The notes: generated from the letters alone by a model not told the origin. Positions 9,727-19,076 are shown, counted from the stretch's first letter. The stretch: DNA of 64,000 nt from UBA4416 sp040389965 (GCA_040389965.1 JAZJZF010000023.1:1-64000); one strand, 5' to 3'. Numbers and translations: made by a program.

Positions 9727-11349
9727 CTATTTGTTTGAGATCAACCGGCCCGATTGTATTATTTTAGTATGATCCATTACTCTGTAAAAATAAACTCCGG
9801 CAGAAATATCATTTGTTTCAAATGTGCTGAAGTGTTTTATAATCTTTGAATTCATTACCTGTTCTCCCAATACATTATACAACCTCAGTTCAGCGTTATT
9901 AATTTGTGCCGGGTCACTTATTTCAATATTAATTGAAGTTGTAAAAGGGTTAGGATAAATTTTAAATGCTCCGGTTATTGCATCGTAAGAAGGAATGCCC
10001 ACAGTTGCACAATAGGAGGGGGTAGTGTTGGCAACAGCAGTAATGGCAGTTGTGGTTAAAGCTCCGTTAGTAGTAAGTAATCTGCCGTCGATAGTTACGC
10101 CTGTATTAATTGCTCCCAATGCGCCATTATTACAAATTATAGTACCTTTAAAAATAGAGTAATTATTTATGCCAACCGCACCTTCAATTTTCCAATACAC
10201 ATTTTTTGCTTGCGTTCCATTCATCAATACTACTTTTGCGTAAGTGCTTGTTGAAAGCGCACCGTTTATCTTAATAACAAACACAGCATTGGCATTGCCT
10301 TGCGCGTTTAAGTAAAGAGAATCTGTAAGTACGGTAGCAGCGTTAAGTAAATAAGTATGCGGTGTTAAAACCAATCCGTTTCCAAATTGTGCGGGATATA
10401 ATAATTCAATATCGTTTGTGAGTGCATTTAAGTAATTATAGGCAATTAAGAGATCGTTTGCGCATTGTGCCGTAGAACCGTCAGGAATAGCATGAATTAT
10501 ACCTGTTACAGATGATGCGTTGTAACCGGTAGGCGCACTGCTATTGCTTCCAACATCTCCTGTTATATAGGTGATACCTGAATTTGAAACTGCTCCGTTA
10601 CCTGAAAATAAAGCGTAACATTCTGCAGCGCCAAGTGCAGGAGCCGCGGGGCCTGTTAAAACAGGGCTTCCGCAACCTATTGGCGTGTAAGCTAATATTC
10701 CGTCAATAGTAACAGCACCTGCTATAGAAAGTGCTCTTCCTTCAAGCGTGTCGCCTGTATTCATATTTATGGCGGCGTTATTGGCAATAACGGTTCCTCT
10801 CATTGTAGTTCCAGAAGCCATGCTTACTAAACCTTCAATTTTCCAAAATACATTACAGGCTTTTGTACCATTTATTAATTTAATTTTTGAAGAGGCGTTT
10901 GTAGAAAGAGTGCCTTGAATTTGAAAGATAAATACCGCATTAGGATTGCCTTGACCGTCTAATATCAAATCTAAATTTAAAGTAGCAGCGCTTCCGATAG
11001 AATACACTCCGGCATTAAGGCTTTGTCCATTGCCGAGTAAAGACGAAGGGAAATTTGTTGCAACAATACTATTCAGTTGATTATAGGCAGTGAGTATATC
11101 TGCTGCAGCTTGTGCGCTTGCTCCGTCGCCATCATCCATAACACCATTAACGTTTCCAAAACCTGTGCTGGAGCCATTATTAGTACCTACATTGCCTGTC
11201 AGATGCGAAATGCCTGAATTGGTTACAGCACCGTTAGTAGAAAAAAGAACAAAATTTGCCCCGGCTCCTAAAGTGGGCGCTTGCCCAAAATGGATAATCG
11301 GTAAAAATAATAAAGTGGCCGTTAGTACGGAAAGTAATTGTTTTTTCAT
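9727..11349 (-). CDS. Tandem DUF3494 (ice-binding-type) T9SS-secreted protein
   Basis: This 540-aa protein has a signal peptide (MKKQLLSVLTATLLFLPII, then HFGQ). Two DUF3494 / ice-binding-like beta-solenoid domains follow, at about 28-220 and 235-440. Both show the family signatures: LGAGANFVLFS or LGAAECYALFS, GNVGTN or GDVGSN, LDGQGNPNAVFIFQI or LNAQGNANAVFVIKI, and NVFWKIEG or NVYWKIEG. The C-terminus is a T9SS sorting domain (FKIYPNPF, ending GRLISNK). DUF3494 proteins include potent ice-binding proteins of polar microbes, but the fold is also common in surface adhesins from warm habitats. Ice binding is therefore a family-based possibility, not a demonstrated function. T9SS export puts it on the cell surface or in the medium. 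It stands alone between two intergenic regions. Confidence 0.9.
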   Translation of the reverse strand: MKKQLLSVLTATLLFLPIIHFGQAPTLGAGANFVLFSTNGAVTNSGISHLTGNVGTNNGSSTGFGNVNGVMDDGDGASAQAAADILTAYNQLNSIVATNFPSSLLGNGQSLNAGVYSIGSAATLNLDLILDGQGNPNAVFIFQIQGTLSTNASSKIKLINGTKACNVFWKIEGLVSMASGTTMRGTVIANNAAINMNTGDTLEGRALSIAGAVTIDGILAYTPIGCGSPVLTGPAAPALGAAECYALFSGNGAVSNSGITYITGDVGSNSSAPTGYNASSVTGIIHAIPDGSTAQCANDLLIAYNYLNALTNDIELLYPAQFGNGLVLTPHTYLLNAATVLTDSLYLNAQGNANAVFVIKINGALSTSTYAKVVLMNGTQAKNVYWKIEGAVGINNYSIFKGTIICNNGALGAINTGVTIDGRLLTTNGALTTTAITAVANTTPSYCATVGIPSYDAITGAFKIYPNPFTTSINIEISDPAQINNAELRLYNVLGEQVMNSKIIKHFSTFETNDISAGVYFYRVMDHTKIIQSGRLISNK

Positions 11350-12262
11350 TGTTAGTTTATATGGGTGAGGCGAGATTATTAAAGTGGTTTGTATTAATGT
11401 TGTGCCATGCTTAAACCATGTTCATTTCATTAATAATTTACCCGACATAAGTTTAAAACACGTTTCGGTAATTACCCGTTTCATTTTTTTATTTAATAAG
11501 TGCTATCGTTCTTTTAGTATGGTACCGGAATGCTCCAGCGGATTTTTTGGTTCCGAACTATTGATTTAAGTATCGCAATTATTTTTATCGGATCGGTATA
11601 ATATGATCAAAGAAACAGGATTCCCACTTTGAGCATTTATATTCAATGTGTGTAATAAATCTCGATTTGGGTAATGGGAATATTACGTAACAATTGAATC
11701 AGCTGTTTGAAAATTAAATGGCGGGAAGTAATTTTTTAGATTTGAATGTTTTAATAGGTTATCGTAATTCCCTGTTTAGGAATTTATATAAAACAAAATG
11801 GCGATGTTTTACCATCGCCATTTTAGGAACATTGTTTTAATATGTTTTATTGCGTTTTTGAACTCCCCCGAATTATAACGATAAAGGTCTTACCGTTATG
11901 AACGCAATAAATTAATCACAATGTTGTATTTTAAGTACTAAGAGCTGTACTGTATATTATCAATATCGTGCCACAAATTTAGCATTTTTAAATTATTGTT
12001 TCTCAATAATTTAATTTTTTTTGTGGATTTTGTGGGGAATTAAAAATGTAGAATTAAAACCACAAAATGTTTAATAAATGATGAATCGGGACTTATAAAC
12101 GGCAAAGATGCTTACTCTTAAGGTAAAACGACTCATGGGATAATATTTTAAAATGTATTCCTTCTGTCAGAAAAAAACGGGCATATGCCAAATGAGACAT
12201 GAAATGTACTGCGTACTAAATTTTCGTTCCGTACCATTAAACCAATGGTGTAAGCCGGAGAA
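11350..12262. other. 913-bp gene-free stretch with hairpins
   Basis: No convincing protein-coding frame is seen here. The region is AT-rich. It contains a TAnnTTTG-like element (TAGATTTG, 11737-11744), a terminator-like hairpin (11795-11824), and a nested inverted-repeat element with outer arms 11849-11856 and 11901-11908 and inner arms 11875-11880 and 11894-11899. A small RNA is conceivable but unproven. Confidence 0.5.
11795..11824. terminator. Orphan terminator-like hairpin
   Basis: A perfect 12-bp stem, AAAATGGCGATG (11795-11806) with its complement at 11813-11824, has a 6-nt loop and a short T-run. It is about 440 bp from the end of the nearest minus-strand gene, so it either ends read-through from that operon or ends an unannotated short transcript. 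Confidence 0.6.
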
Positions 12263-13204
12263 TTATTCCATGCCAATATGGATTAATGCATCTCCCTGAT
12301 TTACAACAGGCTGGTTATTAATGCCTACAATGTAACCATCTATCGGGGAAATAATTTTATGCTCGATATTACCAAAGGGATTACAGATTACACCCAGTAA
12401 ATCGTCTTTGGCAACATATGCCCCATTTAATACATTCATATGAAACAGCCCGCTGCTATTAGCTCTTATCCAGCTATCCTTTTTAATTTTCACAGACGGA
12501 TTATTTGGAACATCGATGTCTATCATGTCAAAATTTTTCATGAGCCTTAAACATCCGTTTACCCCTTCGTTAATAGCGGTATAATCAAAACGCATACTTT
12601 CTCCTCCTTCATATACCAGAATAGGTTTACCTTTTTTAGCGGCTTCTTTTCTAAATGTACCATCTCTGTAGGAGCTGTCGATAATTAATGGCGGGGAAAA
12701 TTTTTCGGCCAAAGAAATATTTTCAGGAAACTCAAATACGCAGCGAATTTGTGGAGAGTTATTTATTTTAGCACCTCCTGTATGAAAATCAATTCCGAAA
12801 TCAATTAATGGAACAATATGTTTCATAAGGTCGTAAGCAATGCGGCTTCCAAACGATCCGTTTTTATTTCCAGGAAAGCAACGGTTCAAATCCCTGCCGT
12901 CAGGCAGATCTCTGCTGCCAAACAAAAAAGAAACACTGTTAATAACAGGTATGGCAATAATACTTCCGCATTTTAATTTTTTAATTTCGTCGCGTGTAAT
13001 TATTTTGCGTATAATTTCTATTCCGTTGGTCTCTTCGCCATGCATACCTGCCGATAGAAGCATTACCGGGCCTTTTACATTGCTTCTGAACACAAAAACA
13101 GGAATTTCTATTTTTGTTTTAGTATGTAGTTCATATGAGTTAAGGGTAATTTGTTTATGCTCTCCCGGACTAACGGTTTGCGTATTAATGATAAAGTCCT
13201 TCAT
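12263..13204 (-). CDS. AstE/AspA-family zinc amidohydrolase (succinylglutamate desuccinylase/aspartoacylase family)
   Basis: This 313-aa protein belongs to the M14-like AstE/AspA family. Zinc ligands are expected from H55 and E58 (AGMHGEETNG) and from H141 (IDFHTGG). Other family marks are PDGRDLNRCFPG (101-112) and a C-terminal beta domain ending in SPIDGYIVGINNQPVVNQGDALIHIG. It starts 2 bp after rimK ends and is co-transcribed with it and with the RimB-like protein. In such RimK neighbourhoods it is more likely to act on glutamate-containing modified peptides or proteins than in arginine catabolism; no other ast genes are nearby. The substrate is inferred from context only. Confidence 0.88.
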   Translation of the reverse strand: MKDFIINTQTVSPGEHKQITLNSYELHTKTKIEIPVFVFRSNVKGPVMLLSAGMHGEETNGIEIIRKIITRDEIKKLKCGSIIAIPVINSVSFLFGSRDLPDGRDLNRCFPGNKNGSFGSRIAYDLMKHIVPLIDFGIDFHTGGAKINNSPQIRCVFEFPENISLAEKFSPPLIIDSSYRDGTFRKEAAKKGKPILVYEGGESMRFDYTAINEGVNGCLRLMKNFDMIDIDVPNNPSVKIKKDSWIRANSSGLFHMNVLNGAYVAKDDLLGVICNPFGNIEHKIISPIDGYIVGINNQPVVNQGDALIHIGME

Positions 13205-13206
13205 AC

Positions 13207-14097
13207 TTATTGACCGGGGGCATTAAATTCGTTACGTTCAACATATTCAATTATTTTTCCGGCAATGTCGATACCGGTTGCACCTTCAATGCCTTCCAGG
13301 CCGGGAGAAGAGTTAACTTCCATAACCAAAGGCCCCCTGTCGCTTTGCAAAAGATCAACTCCCGCAATGCCCAGGCCTAATTTTTTAGCAGATTTTATGG
13401 CTGTGGCCCGTTCTTCGGGTGTGAGTTGAATTAATGAGGCAGTACCGCCACGGTGTAGGTTACTTCTAAATTCGCCTTCTTTAGCCTGTCGTTTCATGGC
13501 ACCTACAATTTGTCCATCTACAACAAATACTCTTATATCAGCACCTTTCGATTCTTTAATAAATTCCTGCACCAGCATATTAGCATCCAGTTTAAGGAAC
13601 GCTTCAATAACTGATTTGGCAGCTTTATCATTTTCTGCTAAAATAACACCAATGCCTTGTGTGCCTTCCAGTAATTTAACCACGCAGGGCGCACCACCAA
13701 TACTGGCAATAACAGATTCAATATCTTTAGGTTCGTTGGCAAAAGCCGATTTAGGCATCCCAATTCCGGCGCGTGCCAATATCTGAAGGCTACGTAATTT
13801 ATCTCTCGAACGCACCAATGCCTGCGATTCTACAGCAGTAAATATCTTCATCATTTCAAACTGGCGAACTACTGCCGAACCATAAAATGTAGCACTTGCG
13901 CCAATACGTGGAATCACAGCGTTAATATCGGTTACTTCTTTTCCGTTATAATAAATGTGAGGTCGGCTTTGTTCAATAACCAATACACATTTCATATGAT
14001 CCAATACTACTACTTCATGTCCACGCTGTTCCGCGGCTTCTATTAAGCGTTTTGTAGAATATAAATTTTTGTTCCGCGATAAGATTGCTATTCTCAT
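13207..14097 (-). CDS. rimK: RimK-family ATP-grasp glutamate ligase
   Basis: This 296-aa ATP-grasp ligase closely resembles RimK, which adds glutamate residues to the C-terminus of ribosomal protein S6. The N-terminal pre-ATP-grasp domain has PRIGASATFYGSAVVRQFE. The ATP-grasp core has CVVKLLEGTQGIGV, LVQEFIKESKGADIRVFVV and the Mg-binding EVNSSPGLEGIE. It is the middle gene of a three-gene minus-strand operon, 12 bp after the RimB-like gene and 2 bp before the AstE-like gene. The S6 target is inferred from family membership; poly-glutamate synthesis or another acceptor is possible. Confidence 0.93.
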   Translation of the reverse strand: MRIAILSRNKNLYSTKRLIEAAEQRGHEVVVLDHMKCVLVIEQSRPHIYYNGKEVTDINAVIPRIGASATFYGSAVVRQFEMMKIFTAVESQALVRSRDKLRSLQILARAGIGMPKSAFANEPKDIESVIASIGGAPCVVKLLEGTQGIGVILAENDKAAKSVIEAFLKLDANMLVQEFIKESKGADIRVFVVDGQIVGAMKRQAKEGEFRSNLHRGGTASLIQLTPEERATAIKSAKKLGLGIAGVDLLQSDRGPLVMEVNSSPGLEGIEGATGIDIAGKIIEYVERNEFNAPGQ

Positions 14098-14109
14098 GAT
14101 GCTGCTTTA

Positions 14110-14547
14110 TTAAGTATGTAATTTTTTAAGAGTTAGGCCGTTTGTATAAATTAAATTCACGTCTACAATAAACTTTGCCTTTAACAAGCGCCTTCCTATT
14201 AGTACGGGGTAGCGCATGTTTCCGCGATCGCTTAAAGAAACCGTCGTTTGGATTCTTTTTTTTCCGATACTGATCAGCGTTTTTATAACGTAACGTTCTT
14301 CTTTTTCGCCAAAAGAATTTTTGATGTGTTTTCTGGTAAAAGTTTCGATACTGTGTATCGTATCATCCAGTAATTTAAATTGCAGAATATCTTTACCGTC
14401 TTTTTTTATTTCTTTGATGTCTTTGCAGTGTATGGATGAGGTATAAGCACCTGTATCTATTTTGGCTTCCACATGTGTGATGGATAAAAGCGGGAAGTCG
14501 ACAAATTCCCTCCTACCAATGAGTTTAATGTTTGGTTTTGTAATCAT
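14110..14547 (-). CDS. RimB-like retropepsin-fold protease (ATP-dependent zinc protease family)
   Basis: This protein of about 145 aa is from the family annotated as ATP-dependent zinc protease or RimK/LysX-associated protein. It carries the aspartic-protease signature IDTGAYTSSIH. Pseudomonas RimB, a member of this family, removes glutamates that RimK adds to S6. The frame extends to a TTG at 14556, but the ATG at 14547 (MITKPNIKLIGRREFVDFP) fits the family's usual start better. As first gene of the operon with rimK and the AstE-like gene, it supports a modification/demodification module. Confidence 0.88.
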   Translation of the reverse strand: MITKPNIKLIGRREFVDFPLLSITHVEAKIDTGAYTSSIHCKDIKEIKKDGKDILQFKLLDDTIHSIETFTRKHIKNSFGEKEERYVIKTLISIGKKRIQTTVSLSDRGNMRYPVLIGRRLLKAKFIVDVNLIYTNGLTLKKLHT

Positions 14548-14596
14548 AATAAGCAATGGTTAATTTACTAATTTTTATTAAACCAACCATAGCCCA

Positions 14597-14626
14597 TAAA
14601 AAAAGCCCCCCGCGCATGCGGAGGGC
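14597..14626 (-). terminator. Rho-independent terminator
   Basis: A GC-rich stem at 14604-14626 (AGCCCCCCGC paired with GCGGAGGGCT, one mismatch) is followed on the minus strand by seven T. It ends transcription of the Ig-repeat T9SS gene before the RimB-like operon. Confidence 0.88.
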
Positions 14627-14653
14627 TCTATTAGTGTTAAACTAACGTTAAAA

Positions 14654-17218
14654 CTATTGTTTGATCAATTTTTTAATGGAAAGAACTTTACCGTTTTCAA
14701 TTAATTTAATAAAGTAAACACCATTTGCGAAATTAGCATTGATGGTTTGTTTATCAGAAGTTAAATTTTCTTTGTAAACGATTTCTCCAAGTCCATTGAA
14801 AATTTCAATGCTTAATTTTTCAGTTAAGCCTGTAACAGCAACTGTAAATTCGCCATTACTTGGATTAGGATATACATTTAAATTACTATCCGTTGAAGAG
14901 ATAGATTTAATACCTGTACAAGTATTAACAATAATACCAACAGTTGCAGTGTTTGAGCAACCACTTGTTGTACCGGTTACTGTGTAAACACCACTTGAAG
15001 CAGGAATAAATGCAGTACCGTTAGTAACACCACCAGTCCATACATAACTTGTAGCACCACCACCTGTTAAAGTAACATTGCTTCCTGTACAAACTGTATT
15101 AGAAGATGCACTTGCAGTAACAGTAGGTATAACTGTGTTAACGTTTACAGCAACAGCAGTTGGTGTAGAAGTACATCCATTACTTGAACCTGTTACAGTG
15201 TAGCTTCCACTTGCACTTGGAGAGAAAGCAACACCATTGTTTACACCACCTGTCCATGTATAAGTAGTTGCACCATTACCTGTTAAAGTAACATTGCTTC
15301 CAATACAAATAGCATTAGCTGAAGCTGTGATACCAATAGTTGGAGTTGTATTTACGTTAATTGAAATAGTAGCAGTAGATGAACATCCTGTACCTAATGC
15401 ACCGGTAACGGTATAAGAGTTAGATGCAGAAGGCGTAAATGCTGTAGCATTTGTTACACCACCTGTCCAGGTATACGTTGAAGCAGTACCTGTACCGGTT
15501 AATGTTACTGTATTACCTGAACAAACTGTTGGAGCAGAAGAACTTGCACCTACAGTAGGATTAGGATTTACAGACACAGTTACTACTGCAGTACCAGTAC
15601 AGCTTCCGCTTGCACCTGTTACAGTATAAGAATTTGTACCAGTAGGAACAAAAGGAGTAGCATCGGTTACGCTACCAGACCATGTGTAAGTAGAAGCACC
15701 ACCACCGTTTAAAGTAACGCTGTTACCTGTACAAACTGCAGGAGCCGATGCATTGGCAGATACTGTTAAAGTTGATACCACACTTACCGTTACTGTAGCC
15801 ATTTTAACACAACTGTTCGTAGTTGTACCGGTTACAGTATATGTAGCTGTTGATGAAGGGTTAAAGGCAACACCATTGGTAACACCGCTTGACCACGTAT
15901 AAGTAGAAGCGCCACCACCTGTAAGGGTTGTGCTACCACCAGGGCAAATTGAACCCGGAGCCGCATTGGCTGTAACCGTTGGGTTATCTACCAATACATT
16001 TGTTACAGCAGTATTTGTACAACCATTAGCGGCTGTACCTGTTACAGTATAATTGCTGGTTGCAGCAGGAGAAAATGCAACACCATTGTTAACACCACCT
16101 GTCCATGTGTAAGTAGAAGCTCCACCACCGGATAAAGTAGCATTAGCTCCTACACAAATAGTACTAGGCGCAGTAGCTGTAACTGTTGGAGAAGGGCTTA
16201 CCGTAAATGTTTTGATCAGGTAATCATAAACCTGACAGCCGCCACCTATAACTTCTAAGATAGTAGTATAAGTACCTGCTGCACTATACGTTTTTGTAGA
16301 AGTTAAACTTGTTTGCAAAGTAGATGTTGCTACAGGTCCGTAGAAGCCCCATTGCAGAACATCACCGGAAGTACTTGAATTAAACACAGTGCCTGTTGCA
16401 TCATGCGTCATGCTTTGTCCTGTGCAAATAGGATTTGCAGAAAGAGAAAACGTAACGTTAGATGGAGTGTTTGTTAAAAACGGGAACATTACCAATGAAA
16501 GACTGGCAGTAGTTGCTCCTGCTGTGTTGTATTGGTACCATGTATTAGTTACATCTTTTTCCCATGTAGGAGAAGGATTAAGTGTTTGTCCGTTAGTATT
16601 ACTTACAATAGCCAATGAATCTTTAGTAGTGGTTGTCCAGGTTAAAGCAGACATATTAACACTTGTAAAGAATTTTTTGGAAGCAGGAATATTGATACCA
16701 CCCGGGAATACGAAAGAAGTATAATATCCACCGGCTATATCACCTTTGATATCTCCTAAAGTCATGCTTGATGTACCAATGGCGGCACCTGGAGTTCCGC
16801 TTGTTCCATCATAAATAACCATACTTACCACTTTATTCAGGTTAGTTCCATTTGCTTTTGCAAATTGTACCCAAACTTGGTTCAGTTTTGTAAAAGAAGA
16901 AGAAGAAGCATCATAATAAGTCGCTTTTTCTTTATCACCATAAATATTTGTACCATTTACATATCCATTACCAGTTCCCCAGCCGTAGCTTTGAAGAGTC
17001 CATGTTGTTGGCGCTGGAAAATTGATAGACATACAAGTAGTCGTTGTGTTTGTTGGTGCAGGTAAAGCCTGTCTTTGGCTTTGGTTGCCTTGAGTGAATC
17101 GTCCCTGACCGCTGGCGCTGTTAACGCCTTCAGCTGTAATGGATGCATTCCTTCCTTGCTGGGCAAAAGCAGCACATGCAGAAAGCATGAGTGTTAAGTT
17201 GAATAAGGTTTTTTTCAT
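14654..17218 (-). CDS. T9SS-secreted protein with six Ig-like modules
   Basis: This 854-aa protein has a signal peptide (MKKTLFNLTLMLSACAAFAQ). An N-terminal ~240-aa domain of beta-sandwich character, with no motif I recognise, precedes a PKD-like region (about 255-345). Six Ig-like modules of ~75 aa follow. Each begins around a Cys (ICVG, ICPG, VCTG, VCSG, ICIG, VCTG), contains STYTW-, TTYTW- or TSYVW-G, and ends with a second Cys. The last part is a T9SS type A sorting domain (LNVYPNPSNGEF, ending KKLIKQ). The modules resemble those of the adhesin at the window start and of the protease at 29886-33248. It has its own promoter and terminator, so it is monocistronic. A role in adhesion or matrix is likely; no enzyme is seen. 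Confidence 0.9.
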   Translation of the reverse strand: MKKTLFNLTLMLSACAAFAQQGRNASITAEGVNSASGQGRFTQGNQSQRQALPAPTNTTTTCMSINFPAPTTWTLQSYGWGTGNGYVNGTNIYGDKEKATYYDASSSSFTKLNQVWVQFAKANGTNLNKVVSMVIYDGTSGTPGAAIGTSSMTLGDIKGDIAGGYYTSFVFPGGINIPASKKFFTSVNMSALTWTTTTKDSLAIVSNTNGQTLNPSPTWEKDVTNTWYQYNTAGATTASLSLVMFPFLTNTPSNVTFSLSANPICTGQSMTHDATGTVFNSSTSGDVLQWGFYGPVATSTLQTSLTSTKTYSAAGTYTTILEVIGGGCQVYDYLIKTFTVSPSPTVTATAPSTICVGANATLSGGGASTYTWTGGVNNGVAFSPAATSNYTVTGTAANGCTNTAVTNVLVDNPTVTANAAPGSICPGGSTTLTGGGASTYTWSSGVTNGVAFNPSSTATYTVTGTTTNSCVKMATVTVSVVSTLTVSANASAPAVCTGNSVTLNGGGASTYTWSGSVTDATPFVPTGTNSYTVTGASGSCTGTAVVTVSVNPNPTVGASSSAPTVCSGNTVTLTGTGTASTYTWTGGVTNATAFTPSASNSYTVTGALGTGCSSTATISINVNTTPTIGITASANAICIGSNVTLTGNGATTYTWTGGVNNGVAFSPSASGSYTVTGSSNGCTSTPTAVAVNVNTVIPTVTASASSNTVCTGSNVTLTGGGATSYVWTGGVTNGTAFIPASSGVYTVTGTTSGCSNTATVGIIVNTCTGIKSISSTDSNLNVYPNPSNGEFTVAVTGLTEKLSIEIFNGLGEIVYKENLTSDKQTINANFANGVYFIKLIENGKVLSIKKLIKQ

Positions 17219-17238
17219 TTTAGATAAGGTTTTATACC

Positions 17239-17268
17239 CAAAATTATAAAAATTACTTTACAAACCAA
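17239..17268 (-). promoter_or_regulatory. Bacteroidota-type promoter
   Basis: On the minus strand a TTG (17268-17266) is followed by exactly 19 nt and then TAATTTTG (17246-17239), matching the Bacteroidota primary-sigma consensus TTG-N19-TAnnTTTG. The -7 element ends 20 nt before the ATG of the Ig-repeat T9SS gene. Confidence 0.75.
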
Positions 17269-17331
17269 CTTTATTCACTCAATATAGGAATCCTAATGTA
17301 TAAATTAACATTTTTTTGGCCAATTTAGACG

Positions 17332-18369
17332 TCAAAACCGTTCTGGATCTACCTCAATGCTTAATTTTTGCTGACGAGAAGCGTTTTGGCAGAATTTTTC
17401 GGCAAAGTAAGGAGCCAACATCACCGCTTTGGTTCCAAAGCCATTAAACACATAATAATTGCTAATCTCAGAATGTTTTCCTATAACCGGTCTTCTGTCT
17501 GTAACAGCCGGTCTGATGCCGGCTTCGTGCGCTATAATTTTGTAAGGAACAGTGATGATAGCATCCAGTTTTTTTGTTAACTCGTCTTTAGCTTTTTCTG
17601 TAGCAAGATCATTCAGTTGTTCCCACTCATATGTAGCGCCAACTTTGTAAGTATTATTTCCCAATGGTAAAACAAAAATGCCTTTATTAAGAATATCATT
17701 TTCTAATAACAAGCCTTCACAATAAATGGTTAGCACTTCGCCCTTTGCAGGTTTCATGGGGATGTTCTTAAAAAACGGATTTTGAGAAATTAAATGACCT
17801 TCACAAAAAACAATCTGTTTGGCAGAAATAGAATTGTAGGATACCACTCCATTAGTATTTTTAAGCAGGTTGTGATCAAAACGCTCTTCTAAATAACTTC
17901 CAAGTGATACCAAATATTTTTTTGTGCTTTCTAAGAATAGCTTCACATCAATGTTCCCGGCATTCAAGACTTTCGAGTATTCGGCAATCACATTTTGTTC
18001 GCTTAGCTTCAGATCTTTATAAAGTACAGGATCCAGAAAACCATTTTCAGTTTCGGCTTTTTTTACCCACAGGTTTTTTTCCTGCTGCTCTGTAAAAGGT
18101 TTTAAAATAGATCGTTCATGAATTAATTTGGTTCCAAATAATTTTTCGGCGTAATTGTAAAATGAAATAAGTTCTGGTACAACATCGTCGGCCAGCCAGC
18201 TTTTGGTAAGTCTTTTAAAAACAACGGGGTTCCATATACCTGCTGCTGCCTGCGAGCAATAAGACATGCCGGGCTTATCAATCACACAAACGGTATAGCC
18301 TGATTTTATCAATGACAAGGATAGTACAGAGCCCGCAAGGCCTTGCCCAACAATTATAAAATCATACAT
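17332..18369 (-). CDS. DAO-type FAD-dependent oxidoreductase
   Basis: This protein of about 345 aa has an N-terminal Rossmann FAD motif (DFIIVGQGLAGSVLSLSL) and a C-terminal FAD-contact region (AGIRPAVTDRRPVIGKH, then FNGFGTKAVMLAP), as in D-amino-acid oxidase, glycine oxidase and MnmC-like proteins. The substrate is not evident. No methyltransferase domain is fused, so it is not full-length MnmC. The frame can start at a GTG (18372); the ATG at 18369 is preferred. It lies 5-8 bp downstream of the outer-membrane protein gene at 18378-19076, so the two are likely co-transcribed. Confidence 0.85.
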   Translation of the reverse strand: MYDFIIVGQGLAGSVLSLSLIKSGYTVCVIDKPGMSYCSQAAAGIWNPVVFKRLTKSWLADDVVPELISFYNYAEKLFGTKLIHERSILKPFTEQQEKNLWVKKAETENGFLDPVLYKDLKLSEQNVIAEYSKVLNAGNIDVKLFLESTKKYLVSLGSYLEERFDHNLLKNTNGVVSYNSISAKQIVFCEGHLISQNPFFKNIPMKPAKGEVLTIYCEGLLLENDILNKGIFVLPLGNNTYKVGATYEWEQLNDLATEKAKDELTKKLDAIITVPYKIIAHEAGIRPAVTDRRPVIGKHSEISNYYVFNGFGTKAVMLAPYFAEKFCQNASRQQKLSIEVDPERF

Positions 18370-18377
18370 CACGAATG

Positions 18378-19076
18378 TTAGTTTTTGGGTTTCGGTTTTT
18401 TGTAACCGTATTTTATACCGCGGTAGGCACCTGAGAAATAAGCAACCAATCGTACCCCGTATACCATCTGCACTTCGTTGTAATCACAAAATATTTGGCC
18501 GCCTATACCCACATCGTATTTTATTTTGTAAATGGCTTCTATACAAGCATAGCCACCAACCCTGTTGTAAATTGTGTTTAAGATAGATGGCAATCCAAAT
18601 TGAACGCTATCGCTTAAAGGCCTTTTAAAATAAGAGTAGGAGGGACCTATGAATGCCGACAGGTTATATTTTTCATGCTCTTTTCTTAAGCCCAGGCCCG
18701 CATGAAAGTTATAACTGTTAGCAGCTGAAAAATCATTTCCACTCATCATGGCACCCAGCCTGAAATAATATTGCTTTATGTGAAAACTATAATCGACTCC
18801 TAAATTTTTTTGATCTTTAGGCCATTTTGTATTATAGCCCGCGCCTCCACCAAATGTGAGCCAGTTGTTATAAACACGGTAGCGCTTACCATCGTACGCT
18901 ATTTCCTGCTTTGGATTAAATTTAACGGTGTCTTTTTTTACCTGTTTGGTTGTATCGTTTTGCGATAGGGCAGTAACAGAAGTTAACAGAACAAATATGA
19001 AAATTAACAGAGGTTTCAACGGGTACGAATATAAATAAAACAATTTATTTTTTTGCAGTATAACGTGCAGGTCCAT
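18378..19076 (-). CDS. Predicted outer-membrane protein, unknown function
   Basis: I do not recognise the family of this 232-aa protein. A signal-like hydrophobic segment at about 22-38 (LLIFIFVLLTSVTALSQ) begins late; a start inside the first 20 residues would give a more typical signal peptide. The remainder alternates aromatic and polar residues (YSFHIKQYYFRLGAMM, NYSFHAGLG-like strands, YSYFKRPL) in the way of an 8-10-strand outer-membrane beta-barrel. It ends in a basic YGYKKPKPKN tail. It is probably co-transcribed with the oxidoreductase downstream. Confidence 0.7.
   Translation of the reverse strand: MDLHVILQKNKLFYLYSYPLKPLLIFIFVLLTSVTALSQNDTTKQVKKDTVKFNPKQEIAYDGKRYRVYNNWLTFGGGAGYNTKWPKDQKNLGVDYSFHIKQYYFRLGAMMSGNDFSAANSYNFHAGLGLRKEHEKYNLSAFIGPSYSYFKRPLSDSVQFGLPSILNTIYNRVGGYACIEAIYKIKYDVGIGGQIFCDYNEVQMVYGVRLVAYFSGAYRGIKYGYKKPKPKN

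Noticed and set aside
11384..11569. 61-aa plus-strand frame in the gene-free stretch
   Set aside because: No ribosome binding site, no recognisable family, Cys/Phe/Ile-rich composition typical of chance frames in AT-rich DNA.
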